A program made the translations under genes and the position numbers. Under the pieces are notes generated by a model, which had not been told where the DNA came from, made no database searches, and saw only the letters and a program-made list of their open reading frames with translations. Shown piece by piece: positions 32,969-41,391 of a stretch of 53,578 nt of DNA (positions are counted from its first letter, which is position 1; every line of letters starts with the position of its first letter). Source of the stretch: Thermosediminibacterales bacterium (GTDB taxonomy: Bacteria; Bacillota; Thermosediminibacteria; Koleobacterales; JARRCM01); contig JARRCM010000013.1 in assembly GCA_029982205.1 (NCBI GenBank), positions 1-53,578 on the forward strand, given 5' to 3'.

Positions 32969-34339
32969 TTACAACAATAATTTTAATGGATTTTCCAAAA
33001 TGTCTTTTACGGTTCGCAAGAACTTCGCACCTTCCGCACCATCAATTATACGGTGGTCAGAAGACAAAGTAATATTCATCATAGGCCTAATTTCGATCTG
33101 CTTTTCTGAAGTCACTATAGGCCGGTCTTGGATTTTGCCAACTGCTAAAATCGCACTTTCTGGCTGGTTGATGATGGCTGTGAAATTAATTATATCATAC
33201 ATTCCAAGATTTGAAATAGTGAAAGTTCCTCCACTAATTTCATCAGGAGTTAGTTTATTATTCCTAGCTTTGTTTATTAACTGTTTAGACTCCTTAGCAA
33301 TTTCAGCAAGAGACTTTTTGTCAGCATCTTTAATTACCGGCACAATAAGCCCATTATCTAAGGCCACAGCAAGGCCGATGTTTATCTGCTTTAAAAGCTG
33401 AATTTTGTTTTCATAAATTCTAGAATTTATGATTCTATGATTTTGCAATGCCTTTGCAACAACTTTTATCAACAAATCATTAAAAGATATTTTGTCTTCA
33501 TCGTTTTTTATGACTAAGTTTAATTTTTTTCTAAAAGAAATAGTTGAAGTCATATCAACTTCTGCTGTCAAATAGAAATGAGGCGCTTCATTAACACTGT
33601 TTTTCATTTTATCAGCTATTATTTTTCTCATTCCAGTCAAAGGAAATTCTTCTATTACTTCATCATCTGATTTCAGATTGTTTTTAATTTGTTCCATTAA
33701 ATGAGACTTCATGACCCGCTTTCCGGGTGATAATTTGATATCTTCAAGTGATATGCCTTTTTCAGCGGCAATTTTTTTGGCGGTTGGAGAAATTCTGAGA
33801 TTGTCGTTCTTAAGAGTTTTATCGATATAATTTTTCACATCTTGTGCTGTGATCCGTGCGTTTTCGCCAGTTCCTGTGATTTGATACAGGTCTACTTTGT
33901 TTTCTTTAGCAATTCTTTTTGCTGCCGGTGATGCTTTAATCTTCCCGAACTTCCCTATGCTTACATTATCTTTATTGATTTTGACTGTATCAATATAACT
34001 TGTTTTCTCAACGGATTTATCTTCCATATAATTTTCATCATTGACATCATCATTTTTTTCTTCTGGGCCTTCATCATTTTCTAGTTCAGGTAATTCCTCG
34101 TCTGCTTCAGCAATTATCGCAACAGGTTTTAGAATAGGAACGGTCTCACCTTCATCACATAGAACCTTTCTTAAAATTCCTGAAGCAGGAGCTTCCTCTT
34201 CTAAATTCACTTTATCTGTCTGAACTTCAAAAAGAGGTTCCCCTTTTTCAACCTGTTCACCCTCTTTTTTTATCCATTTGGTTATTAACCCTTCTGTCAT
34301 AGTAAGGCCTAATTTAGGCATTTTTACAATTGTAGCCAT
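32969..34339 (-). CDS. acoC: Dihydrolipoamide acyltransferase (E2) of an Aco/PDH-type complex
   Basis: 456 residues. The lipoyl domain (1-78) has its Lys in EVQTDKVNLEEE (Lys43). An acidic linker leads to one clear subunit-binding domain (about 134-172, ITGTGENARITAQDVKNYI) and a second, weaker copy (about 181-220, LRISPTAKKIAAEKG). The catalytic core follows, ending with DHRIIDGAEGAKFL near 430. It transfers the acyl group to CoA. It lies directly after the E1 beta gene; no E3 gene is in the window. Confidence 0.92.
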   Translation of the reverse strand: MATIVKMPKLGLTMTEGLITKWIKKEGEQVEKGEPLFEVQTDKVNLEEEAPASGILRKVLCDEGETVPILKPVAIIAEADEELPELENDEGPEEKNDDVNDENYMEDKSVEKTSYIDTVKINKDNVSIGKFGKIKASPAAKRIAKENKVDLYQITGTGENARITAQDVKNYIDKTLKNDNLRISPTAKKIAAEKGISLEDIKLSPGKRVMKSHLMEQIKNNLKSDDEVIEEFPLTGMRKIIADKMKNSVNEAPHFYLTAEVDMTSTISFRKKLNLVIKNDEDKISFNDLLIKVVAKALQNHRIINSRIYENKIQLLKQINIGLAVALDNGLIVPVIKDADKKSLAEIAKESKQLINKARNNKLTPDEISGGTFTISNLGMYDIINFTAIINQPESAILAVGKIQDRPIVTSEKQIEIRPMMNITLSSDHRIIDGAEGAKFLRTVKDILENPLKLLL

Positions 34340-34356
34340 ATTCCATTCCTCCCAAT

Positions 34357-35334
34357 TTATCCTAACATTTCTTCAACTGCTTTCACAATATCTTCTACCT
34401 GCGGAACAACCGCACGTTCCAGGTTCGGATTATATGGAATAGGTGTATCAAGGCCAGCAAGTCTCTTGATTGGAGCATCCAGATAATCAAATGCCTCACT
34501 TTCTACTATCTTTGCAGCTACCTCTGCACCCCATCCCGCATTTTTGCAATCATCTTCAGCTATAATAACCCTACCTGTTTTAATAACCGATTCTATAATC
34601 GTCTCCGTATCAAACGGCACAAGAGACCTCGGGTCTATAACCTCTACCTCGATTCCTTTCCTCTCAAGTTTTTCTGCAGCCTCTAAAGCCCTCGGTACCA
34701 TTATGGAACCAGCAATAATTGTTATATCTTCTCCTTCTCGTTTAACATCAGCCTTTCCAAGTGGTACAATATATTCTTCCTCCGGAACTTCTCCTTTAGT
34801 ATGATAAAGAAGCTTGTGTTCCATAAAAATAACAGGATTGTCGTCTCTTATGGCAGCCTTTATTAAACCTTTTACATCATATGGAGTAGAAGGCATAACC
34901 ACTTTTAATCCCGGTATATGTGTAAACAAAGCTACTAAAGTCTGAGAATGTTGAGCAGCTGCCCCTGTTCCGGAACCTTGAGGCGCCCTTAAAACCATAG
35001 GAACTTTAGCTTTACCTCCGAACATGTATCTTATCTTTGCCGCTTGATTTACAATCTGATCCATGGCAATTGTCATAAAATCGCTGAACATAATCTCTGC
35101 AACAGGTCTCATTCCGGTTAGAGCACTGCCCACAGCAGCGCCTGCAATAGCGGCTTCAGATATCGGTGTATCACGGACCCTTTCTTCCCCAAATTCTTCT
35201 AGAAGGCCTTTTGTTACCTTAAAGGCCCCTCCGTAAAGACCTACATCTTCTCCCATAATAAACACTCTCTCATCTCGGTGCATTTCTTCTCTTATACCAT
35301 CTCTCAAAGCCTGTATATAAGTAATAACAGCCAT
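34357..35334 (-). CDS. acoB: 2-oxoacid/acetoin dehydrogenase E1 beta subunit
   Basis: About 325 residues. It carries [29 protein letters not shown] at the N-terminus, [21 protein letters not shown] near residue 55 and [18 protein letters not shown] near the C-terminus, all typical of the beta subunit that completes the TPP site. I chose the ATG at 35334, after AAGGAGA. The gene order alpha-beta-E2 is that of acetoin or pyruvate dehydrogenase operons. Confidence 0.93.
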   Translation of the reverse strand: MAVITYIQALRDGIREEMHRDERVFIMGEDVGLYGGAFKVTKGLLEEFGEERVRDTPISEAAIAGAAVGSALTGMRPVAEIMFSDFMTIAMDQIVNQAAKIRYMFGGKAKVPMVLRAPQGSGTGAAAQHSQTLVALFTHIPGLKVVMPSTPYDVKGLIKAAIRDDNPVIFMEHKLLYHTKGEVPEEEYIVPLGKADVKREGEDITIIAGSIMVPRALEAAEKLERKGIEVEVIDPRSLVPFDTETIIESVIKTGRVIIAEDDCKNAGWGAEVAAKIVESEAFDYLDAPIKRLAGLDTPIPYNPNLERAVVPQVEDIVKAVEEMLG

Positions 35335-35375
35335 TTTTATTCTCCTTTCATAGCTTTTTTCCACATATAATTACA

Positions 35376-36335
35376 TTATGCATATATTCCGTCCATAACA
35401 TCTTCCACTTTTGGTTCTGGACTGTTTTTTGCAAATTCTTCCGCTTTGGCTATTTCTTTTTCAACATCATCTTCTATTTGTTTAAGCTCCTCTTCTGTAG
35501 CTATTCCCTCTGCAATAAGTTTCTCTTTATACCTTTTTATTGGGCATTTTTCCATCCAAGCCTTAATTTCCTCTCTTGTTCTATAGACGTTATTATCACT
35601 CTTCGAATGGCCTTTCCATCTGTATGTCTTACATTCAACTAAAGAAGGGCCTTTACCGTTTCTGGCATCCTGCACTGCTTTATTAACTGTCTCAAAAACT
35701 GCTTCTACATCATTGCCATCAACAATATAACCCGGAATACTGTACCCTTTTGCTCTGTCTGCAATATTTTCTGCTGAACAAGCCTTTCTAAATGGAACTG
35801 ACATTCCATACAAATTGTTTTCTACCACAAAAACTACCGGCAGTTTCCAGACTGCAGCAAGATTAATAGATTCATGAAAAGTCCCATTGTTAGACGCACC
35901 ATCACCAAAGAAACATAGTGTTACTTTACCGTCTTTTTTCATTTTAGAACTTAGAGCAGCTCCAACAGCTATCGGTATCCCTCCACCAACTACGCCGTTT
36001 GCTCCGAGATTACCACTTTCTACATCAGCTATATGCATAGAACCTCCACGCCCTCTGCAGTATCCTGTTTCTTTTCCTAAAAGTTCTGCCATCATTTTAT
36101 CAAGAGAAGCTCCTTTAGCAATACAGTGACCGTGTCCTCTATGAGTGCTTGTAATATAATCATCTTTATTTAATGTCGCTATAGCTCCTACTGCAGTAGC
36201 CTCTTCTCCTATACACAAATGACAAGTTCCCCACATTAAATTGGCTTTAAAAAATTCATCAACCTTTTCTTCAAACCGACGAATCTTAAGCATTTGGCTG
36301 TACATCTCAAGCCTTTTTTCTTTGGTTAAATTCAT
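35376..36335 (-). CDS. acoA: 2-oxoacid/acetoin dehydrogenase E1 alpha subunit (TPP)
   Basis: 319 residues. It has RRFEEKVDEFF near the start, STHRGHGHCIAKG, ETGYCRGRGGSMHIAD and the TPP motif GDGASNNGTFHESINLAAVW. These are closer to AcoA-type acetoin/pyruvate dehydrogenases than to branched-chain ones, but substrate choice is not certain. AAGGAGGATAAAT precedes the ATG. It is the first gene of the acoABC unit. Confidence 0.92.
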   Translation of the reverse strand: MNLTKEKRLEMYSQMLKIRRFEEKVDEFFKANLMWGTCHLCIGEEATAVGAIATLNKDDYITSTHRGHGHCIAKGASLDKMMAELLGKETGYCRGRGGSMHIADVESGNLGANGVVGGGIPIAVGAALSSKMKKDGKVTLCFFGDGASNNGTFHESINLAAVWKLPVVFVVENNLYGMSVPFRKACSAENIADRAKGYSIPGYIVDGNDVEAVFETVNKAVQDARNGKGPSLVECKTYRWKGHSKSDNNVYRTREEIKAWMEKCPIKRYKEKLIAEGIATEEELKQIEDDVEKEIAKAEEFAKNSPEPKVEDVMDGIYA

Positions 36336-36365
36336 ATTTATCCTCCTTAAGATTTAAGATGATTT

Positions 36366-36383
36366 ACACATTTATAAATGTGT
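36366..36383. promoter_or_regulatory. 18-bp perfect palindrome upstream of acoA
   Basis: ACACATTTATAAATGTGT is fully self-complementary and ends 31 bp before the acoA start. A possible -10 (TATAAA) lies upstream, so this would be in the leader. It is a candidate operator or short hairpin. Confidence 0.4.
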
Positions 36384-36446
36384 TTTATGCAAAAATCATT
36401 CCTACTTTTTATTCCGACATTTTATACCAGAAAGTTGGATTTAACT

Positions 36447-36476
36447 AAATAATCCTTCTATCTAGAAGGATTATTT
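36447..36476 (-). terminator. 14-bp perfect inverted repeat overlapping the SAF oxidoreductase stop
   Basis: Arms AAATAATCCTTCTA and TAGAAGGATTATTT are separated by two bases and include the stop codon (36471-36473). There is no long T run after it, so it may stabilise or process the 3' end as much as terminate. Confidence 0.5.
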
Positions 36477-37769
36477 AGCAAACAATCTATCTTGAAGCCT
36501 CCTGAGCTGCAAAATAAACGAATTTTCATCCAGTTCAACCATATCATATGTTATGATTTCTCCTTTTCTAACATCAGTCTTCAGTTTCACGTTTTTATTA
36601 ACTAGGCCTAATGGAAGAGCGTTCTTTAATAAAGCGCTCTCATAAGTATCAATAGTTCCATAAACCGTGTATCCTCCTATTCCATCCAGTAATTCACCTT
36701 TTTTCAAATCTATCTTGGCTACTGCAACCGTTTCAGCATGTGGCGTCCTTGGAAGAGGCGCAATAGTAGCTTCCTTATAAATATAGGCTCTGGCAGCTGA
36801 TAAAGGTGTCTCTATGCTTGTCAAATGATACGGTCTATAGAATACATAATTCGGCCCCTTGCCCATGCTTACATATTCCAGCTCTTTTCGTATAACTTCT
36901 AGTTCTGTTGTTACTATAACGAAAACCCCTGGTGCAACTCCATTTACAAAGTCTACAACCTTTTTCTTGGAAAGGATGCCTCCTTGTTCTTTTAAACTAA
37001 AAATTTTAGGCAGGTCTTCCACATTACATGATGGGCCGTGCATACCTGTTTTATCTGGAACAAATCCCACAGCATTTGCTACACATGTCATTTCAACCAT
37101 GGTCTTTGTGCCATCAACAAAAGAAGTAAGCATTTTGGGATTAACACCTTTTTTAATTGCGGTTTCCTGAACTGTAGAAGGATTTGCCTCATAATCAAGA
37201 GGATTGTTCTTGCCTTTTCCGCATGCTACCACTTCGAATCCCAAGCCGTCAGCGAAATCATACAATTCCTTAATTGCTCCAGGTTCATCTCCCGCCGAAC
37301 CGGTATAAACAACTCCTGCACTATCTGCCATCTTTTTTAGCAAAGGGCCAACAGTAATATCAGCCTCTACATTAAGCATTACTACATGTTTTCCATTATA
37401 GATAGAATCTACAGCTATCCGTGCACCTACTTCAGGAATACCTGTCGCATCTATCACTACATCAACCTGACCCATTTTTGTTACTATTTCATGATCACTT
37501 GTAATTATATATTTACCTCGTTCCCATGCGTTTTGTGCACTTTCCACAGTATTTGCTTCAATAATTTCTGCAGGGTCTACTCCACTTTCAACAAAAGCAT
37601 TTCTGGCATTTTCCAAATTGATATCACATAATATAGCTGTTTTTAAACCTTTCATTAAAGCCATCTGACCTACCATTCCGGTACCCATCTGACCTGCTCC
37701 GACAAGACCGATTTGTATTTTTTTGCCTTTGTTTTCTAGTTCGTTAAGTTTTGCGTTAATATTCAGCAT
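36471..37769 (-). CDS. Homoserine dehydrogenase-like Rossmann oxidoreductase with C-terminal SAF domain
   Basis: About 432 residues. The N-terminus has an NAD(P)-binding fold (IQIGLVGAGQMGTGMVGQMA near residue 20, VDVVIDATGIPEVGARIA near 108). The middle contains CGKGKNNPLDYEANPSTVQE. The C-terminal about 85 residues resemble a SAF domain (KTDVRKGEIITYDMVELDE). It sits five bases after srlB, where sorbitol-6-phosphate dehydrogenase (SrlD) is expected, so it probably oxidises a phosphorylated polyol. I do not know its substrate. AAGGAGA precedes the ATG. Confidence 0.75.
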   Translation of the reverse strand: MLNINAKLNELENKGKKIQIGLVGAGQMGTGMVGQMALMKGLKTAILCDINLENARNAFVESGVDPAEIIEANTVESAQNAWERGKYIITSDHEIVTKMGQVDVVIDATGIPEVGARIAVDSIYNGKHVVMLNVEADITVGPLLKKMADSAGVVYTGSAGDEPGAIKELYDFADGLGFEVVACGKGKNNPLDYEANPSTVQETAIKKGVNPKMLTSFVDGTKTMVEMTCVANAVGFVPDKTGMHGPSCNVEDLPKIFSLKEQGGILSKKKVVDFVNGVAPGVFVIVTTELEVIRKELEYVSMGKGPNYVFYRPYHLTSIETPLSAARAYIYKEATIAPLPRTPHAETVAVAKIDLKKGELLDGIGGYTVYGTIDTYESALLKNALPLGLVNKNVKLKTDVRKGEIITYDMVELDENSFILQLRRLQDRLFAK

Positions 37770-37774
37770 AAATA

Positions 37775-38140
37775 TCACTCTCCTTTTTTTATGATAACCT
37801 GAGTTCCAACTAAAAAATCAGGAAGTTCTTTTGCTTCAACATGAATATTTCCAGGTAATTCGGCACGTGTTTTAGAATCAAACTTCAAAGTAAAATGCCC
37901 CATTTTTCTCAGATTATTATTAGCTACCTCACCAACTGCAGTAATCTTGTACGTTTTGTTATTTATCAAAAAAACATCTCCTGTTTCAACTTCTTGAATT
38001 AAGTCAGTCGGTTTATGAATTAATGAAATCTCTGCAAGCTCATCAGGGGCACCATCTTTAAAAAAAATAACCATCTTTTCTTTTAAAAAATCCAGAGCTA
38101 TAGAGCCTATCTCTGTAACCGTAGTTTTGTATTTAACCAT
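37775..38140 (-). CDS. srlB: PTS glucitol/sorbitol-type IIA component
   Basis: 121 residues, the usual size of SrlB. It shows YKTTVTEIGSIALDFLKEKMVIFFKDGAP and INNKTYKITAVGEVANNNLRKMGHF, the segment around the phospho-His in this family. It receives phosphate from HPr and gives it to the IIB domain. TAAGGAGG precedes the ATG. The gene follows srlE after a very large palindrome. Confidence 0.92.
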   Translation of the reverse strand: MVKYKTTVTEIGSIALDFLKEKMVIFFKDGAPDELAEISLIHKPTDLIQEVETGDVFLINNKTYKITAVGEVANNNLRKMGHFTLKFDSKTRAELPGNIHVEAKELPDFLVGTQVIIKKGE

Positions 38141-38167
38141 ATGTTTCCTCCTTATTTGAATTCTAAG

Positions 38168-38201
38168 TTGATATGGTGCTCTATATAGAGCACCATATCA
38201 A
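38168..38201. repeat. 34-bp perfect palindrome between srlE and srlB
   Basis: The sequence from 38168 to 38201 equals its own reverse complement: 17-base arms starting TTGATATGGTGCTCTAT, with no spacer. It starts one base after the srlE stop. On the minus strand it is not followed by a T run, so a simple terminator is unlikely. Confidence 0.75.
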
Positions 38202-38202
38202 A

Positions 38203-38631
38203 TCAAGAATACAATCCGATACTAAAAACATATGCAATAATTACTGCTATCGGGCCAGTTATCAGCCTTGAAATCAAAATCGCAGGTACACCTACCTCTA
38301 CTGTAGTTGGTTCTGCTTCTCCCAGACTCAAGCCTACAGGTATAAAATCGCAGCCGACCTGTGGATTTATTGCAAAAAGTGCCGGTAAAGCGAATTGAGG
38401 AGGAATATTTCCTCTACCAATTTCTACTCCAACAAGAACACCAACAACCTGTGCTATCACCGCTCCCGGCCCTAACAAAGGAGACAAAACCGGCAAAGCA
38501 CATATAATTGAAATTATCAAGAGTCCAGGTAAAGTTCCGGCAAATGGAGCTATAGTATTAGCTATAAAATCGCCAATTCCTGATTTTAATATTATTCCGA
38601 TCAAGGTTGCCACAAAAGCCATAAAAGGCAA
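38203..38631 (-). CDS. srlE: Membrane (IIC-type) half of PTS glucitol IIBC, downstream of an in-frame TAG
   Basis: About 142 residues with several membrane helices ([68 protein letters not shown]). In E. coli SrlE this part is fused to the IIB domain. Here it is in the same frame as the upstream IIB gene but behind a TAG codon (38647-38649). I annotate from a TTG at 38631; no good ribosome site precedes it. It may be a separate subunit made by re-initiation, a readthrough product, or the dead end of a pseudogene. Confidence 0.6.
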   Translation of the reverse strand: MPFMAFVATLIGIILKSGIGDFIANTIAPFAGTLPGLLIISIICALPVLSPLLGPGAVIAQVVGVLVGVEIGRGNIPPQFALPALFAINPQVGCDFIPVGLSLGEAEPTTVEVGVPAILISRLITGPIAVIIAYVFSIGLYS

Positions 38632-38646
38632 AATATTCTTTATAAT

Positions 38647-39195
38647 CTAATCTATGGTCTCTCTACCAGCTTGATATAAGAGCCCTACGACTCCACCAAC
38701 CCCACGACCGAGTTTTTCTAAAAAATTCATTTTTTTGCCGTTAGAATTGCTACTAGACTTTTTAGAAAAATGTGCTGAAGATTCTTTTTTCGTTTCAGTT
38801 TCTTCACTTAAAGGTATTTCTCCTTCATCAGCATACTTTATATTCGATTCTTTTACTCCCGAAACATAAATGTCTTCAGTTATATATTTAGCTAACGGCC
38901 CTGTCTGACCCACTGGTGTTAAATTTATAGTTGGAATACGTTTTTTGGGATATACACCACACCTTGCAGTACCGCCACAGTCAATAACAACACATACAAT
39001 TTGTTCTTCAGGCACAGAAGATTTAAAACCATCAACTGCTGTTCCTCCCGTCATTTCAGCAATCTTCTGAGCAATGTTATCAATTCCGCCGCCTGTTATA
39101 GAAACGATTTTATCTTTCCCTTCTTGAGGTTTAATGACAAGAGGACCGCCCCAACCGTTTGCTCCCTTTTCTATCCTAACAGCTTTATATGTCAT
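38647..39195 (-). CDS. srlE: IIB half of PTS glucitol IIBC, ending in an in-frame TAG
   Basis: 182 residues. The phospho-cysteine site is in VIDCGGTARCGVYPKKRIPTINL (Cys73/Cys79), and the domain ends with GGVVGLLYQAGRETID before TAG. The frame continues past the TAG without shift into [12 protein letters not shown], exactly the sequence expected in one-piece SrlE. The stop sits at the border of the cytosolic and membrane parts. TAG is an ordinary stop in korA and the HcxA-like gene here, so routine readthrough is unlikely. AAGGTGG precedes the ATG. Confidence 0.8.
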   Translation of the reverse strand: MTYKAVRIEKGANGWGGPLVIKPQEGKDKIVSITGGGIDNIAQKIAEMTGGTAVDGFKSSVPEEQIVCVVIDCGGTARCGVYPKKRIPTINLTPVGQTGPLAKYITEDIYVSGVKESNIKYADEGEIPLSEETETKKESSAHFSKKSSSNSNGKKMNFLEKLGRGVGGVVGLLYQAGRETID

Positions 39196-39213
39196 ACTAA
39201 TTCCACCTTCCCT

Positions 39214-39738
39214 TTATGCTAAATTCCTTTGTCTCAGCATTCTCACGGTTAATCTTTCAGTTACAACGCCTCTAATAAATATCACAATAACTCCAACAAT
39301 AAAATACCTTACAGCCAGCTGGCCAAGAGGCAAATTCAACTGCTGAATACCCTGAGCAATTCCCATATATACAAAGAGTTCTGCCGGGTTGGCATGAGGG
39401 AACAAACCCAATATTGGATGTACAAAGGAGACTGCTGCATCATAAAAGGCAGGTTTGTATTTTTCAGGCAAAAATTTACCCATAGTATATGCCATTGGAT
39501 TAGTTAAAAAGAATACGGATGCAACAGGCATTACAGTATATCTCAAAAAAATGTTTTTGGCTGCAAATTGAGCAATTTTATCAACTTTGTCTTGACCGAT
39601 AATTTTAATCAGTGCATTAACCGCAGTAATTAATGTGATTAATGTCGGCAGTATTCCTCCTGCCAAACTCAGAAAAACTTTCCCACCTTCTTGGAAAAGA
39701 CCAATAAAAGCTTCTGCAAAATTGGCCAATACGTCCAT
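39214..39738 (-). CDS. srlA: PTS glucitol/sorbitol-type IIC component
   Basis: 174 residues, hydrophobic with three to four membrane helices, standard for SrlA: AEAFIGLFQEGGKVFLSLAGGILP, NALIKIIGQDKVDKIA and FFLTNPMAYTMGKFLPEKYKPAFYDA. It forms the membrane channel with the SrlE membrane part. GGAGGTG precedes the ATG. It ends 18 bases before srlE. Confidence 0.93.
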   Translation of the reverse strand: MDVLANFAEAFIGLFQEGGKVFLSLAGGILPTLITLITAVNALIKIIGQDKVDKIAQFAAKNIFLRYTVMPVASVFFLTNPMAYTMGKFLPEKYKPAFYDAAVSFVHPILGLFPHANPAELFVYMGIAQGIQQLNLPLGQLAVRYFIVGVIVIFIRGVVTERLTVRMLRQRNLA

Positions 39739-39816
39739 AAATACACCTCCGCGTTTTTTTAGTATTTATTGTTTTTGAATTAATTATTACCCCTACCCTC
39801 CTTTCCCGAGATATTT

Positions 39817-39853
39817 AAAAACGGACCGAAAAGCATTTACACTTTCGGCCCGT
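39817..39853 (-). terminator. Intrinsic terminator/attenuator ahead of srlA
   Basis: ACGGGCCGAAAG and CTTTTCGGTCCGT pair over about 12 bp with one G-T, followed on the minus strand by TTTTT. It lies between the 47-codon ORF and srlA, inside the gene cluster, so it should reduce or regulate readthrough from the regulator genes into the transporter genes. Confidence 0.75.
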
Positions 39854-39861
39854 GGCCCCCA

Positions 39862-40005
39862 TCAATTAGTCTTTCTTTGTATGTTTTCAATTTTCCTTAC
39901 GGTTATTAAAAATTTTTCTTTATTGCCTTCCACCAAAACTTCTTTATGTTTAAAAAGCTGATAAATCTTACTTCCCGGAGTCATTTTTACTATTTTATCT
40001 CTCAT
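39862..40005 (-). CDS. Small basic ORF (47 residues) between gutM and srlA
   Basis: ATG at 40005 follows GGGAGAGG with a five-base spacing; the stop TGA is at 39862-39864. The product (MRDKIVKMTPGSKIYQLFKH, then about 27 more) is basic and has no membrane segment. I do not recognise it. The good ribosome site and the position between gutM (24 bases away) and the terminator suggest a real gene, perhaps a small regulator or a leader for the downstream hairpin. Confidence 0.55.
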   Translation of the reverse strand: MRDKIVKMTPGSKIYQLFKHKEVLVEGNKEKFLITVRKIENIQRKTN

Positions 40006-40029
40006 TTAAACCTCTCCCATACTTGCATA

Positions 40030-40395
40030 TTAGTTAATAGCAGCCTGGAGATTTTCAACAGCCATCTTGAGAGCCTTAATCTCTTTCTCTTTCAACTTTT
40101 TTTGTATTCTAGTCAGATCATTTATGTTTTGACCGATCAATTCTTTATACTTTTTAAATCTTGCAAAAACACTAATGCCTTTCATGATTTCAGCATCTAC
40201 AATAGCCCCCCCGGGATTGACAGCAAGAATTATAATAACACCAGGGGTAAGTTTACCCTTTAAAGATCCTATACCAACTCTTCCTTTTCTTTTCAGTTCA
40301 ATAATGCGTTTTTGGTAATGTTTTATTTGAAAATATGTCAGCACAACCTGTATCAACCACAGCCCAGCAATTAAAGCCATAATACGGACCCACAT
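40030..40395 (-). CDS. gutM: Glucitol operon activator GutM
   Basis: 121 residues. The N-terminus is one membrane helix (WVRIMALIAGLWLIQVVLTYFQI) followed by HYQKRIIELKRKGRVGIGSLKGKLTPGVIIILAVN, the GutM/SrlM signature, and a helical C-terminal part. GutM helps induce glucitol PTS operons. The gene starts three bases after the SorC-family gene ends, with GGAGG before the ATG. Confidence 0.88.
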   Translation of the reverse strand: MWVRIMALIAGLWLIQVVLTYFQIKHYQKRIIELKRKGRVGIGSLKGKLTPGVIIILAVNPGGAIVDAEIMKGISVFARFKKYKELIGQNINDLTRIQKKLKEKEIKALKMAVENLQAAIN

Positions 40396-40398
40396 GTT

Positions 40399-41340
40399 CT
40401 AACCTCCGGTTTCAATCAAAAACTTTGCCGTCTTACTATCTGTCACAAGCACATCAAGATATCCACCCCTGAGAGCTCCAAGAATTGACTTCATTTTCAG
40501 AGTTCCTCCTGCCACCCCTATAACTAATGGAATCTTCTTCAGCTGGTCAAGGGTCAATCCTATACCGCGTTGATTCATTTCTGCGTTACACAGTCTTCCT
40601 TGAATATCAAAAAACTGAGAACAAATATCTCCAATCACACCTGCTTCTTTTAATTCTTGAATATCTCTCGTGCTAAAATAACCTGCTTTCATCATAGTCG
40701 TAGAATCAGGTGAGCCTATTCCTACAAGTGCGATGTTTGATTTTTGTCCCAACTCAAGTACTTCCCTGATTTTTTTATCTGAACTTATACTTTTTTTTAC
40801 CTCAATACTGTCAACAATTGCCGGAGCGTGGAGAAATTGGCCTTTTCCTCCAAATATCCTTGAAAAATTAATAACAAGTTGATTTGAATGAACTTCTATC
40901 TGGGTGTTCCCAATCCCGCCTACCAAAGAAACAAAAACAACGTCATACTGCCTTCCTACCTTTAGGTTTTCAAGCATACAGTACAGCGTGGTGCCCCAAG
41001 AAACACCTATTATATCCCCGTCTTTTATTACTCTTGTCAAGTATAAAGCAGCTGCCTTGCCAAGTATTTTTTTTAACTTGATGTTTTCATCGTTGTAATA
41101 CGGAACAATAATTACTTCCCTTAGCCCGTATAGTTTTTCTATTTGTCTTTCTTGTTGAGAAAAACTATATGGAGAATTAATATTTATTTCAACTATTCCT
41201 TCTTCTCGTGCTTTTTTCAAAAGCCTCGATACGGCAGGTCTTGAAATACCAAGTTTGTCTGAAATTGCCTGCTGTGTCATATTATCATCATAATACATAT
41301 GTGCCGCTCTAGTTATTAATCTTATATCATTGTTATCCAT
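40399..41340 (-). CDS. SorC/DeoR-family sugar-binding transcriptional regulator
   Basis: About 313 residues. An N-terminal HTH (MTQQAISDKLGISRPAVSRLLKKAREEG, residues about 20-47) is followed by a sugar-phosphate-binding domain (DGDIIGVSWGTTLYCMLENL, GIGSPDSTTMMKAGYF, GVAGGTLKMKSILGALRGG). Such regulators sense the phosphorylated substrate of the operon. I chose the ATG at 41340 (GGTGG upstream); the longer frame extends into the promoter. It heads the gutM-srl unit and has a consensus promoter. Confidence 0.9.
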   Translation of the reverse strand: MDNNDIRLITRAAHMYYDDNMTQQAISDKLGISRPAVSRLLKKAREEGIVEININSPYSFSQQERQIEKLYGLREVIIVPYYNDENIKLKKILGKAAALYLTRVIKDGDIIGVSWGTTLYCMLENLKVGRQYDVVFVSLVGGIGNTQIEVHSNQLVINFSRIFGGKGQFLHAPAIVDSIEVKKSISSDKKIREVLELGQKSNIALVGIGSPDSTTMMKAGYFSTRDIQELKEAGVIGDICSQFFDIQGRLCNAEMNQRGIGLTLDQLKKIPLVIGVAGGTLKMKSILGALRGGYLDVLVTDSKTAKFLIETGG

Positions 41341-41391
41341 AAACACCACCGCTGAACATTTGTTATTATGTCTGTCATTTGTTCTGATTAT

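Noticed and set aside
38647-38649. TAG in srlE as a pyrrolysine codon
   Set aside because: TAG ends korA and the HcxA-like gene normally, SrlE is not a known Pyl protein, and no pyl genes are in the window. Split or pseudogene is simpler.
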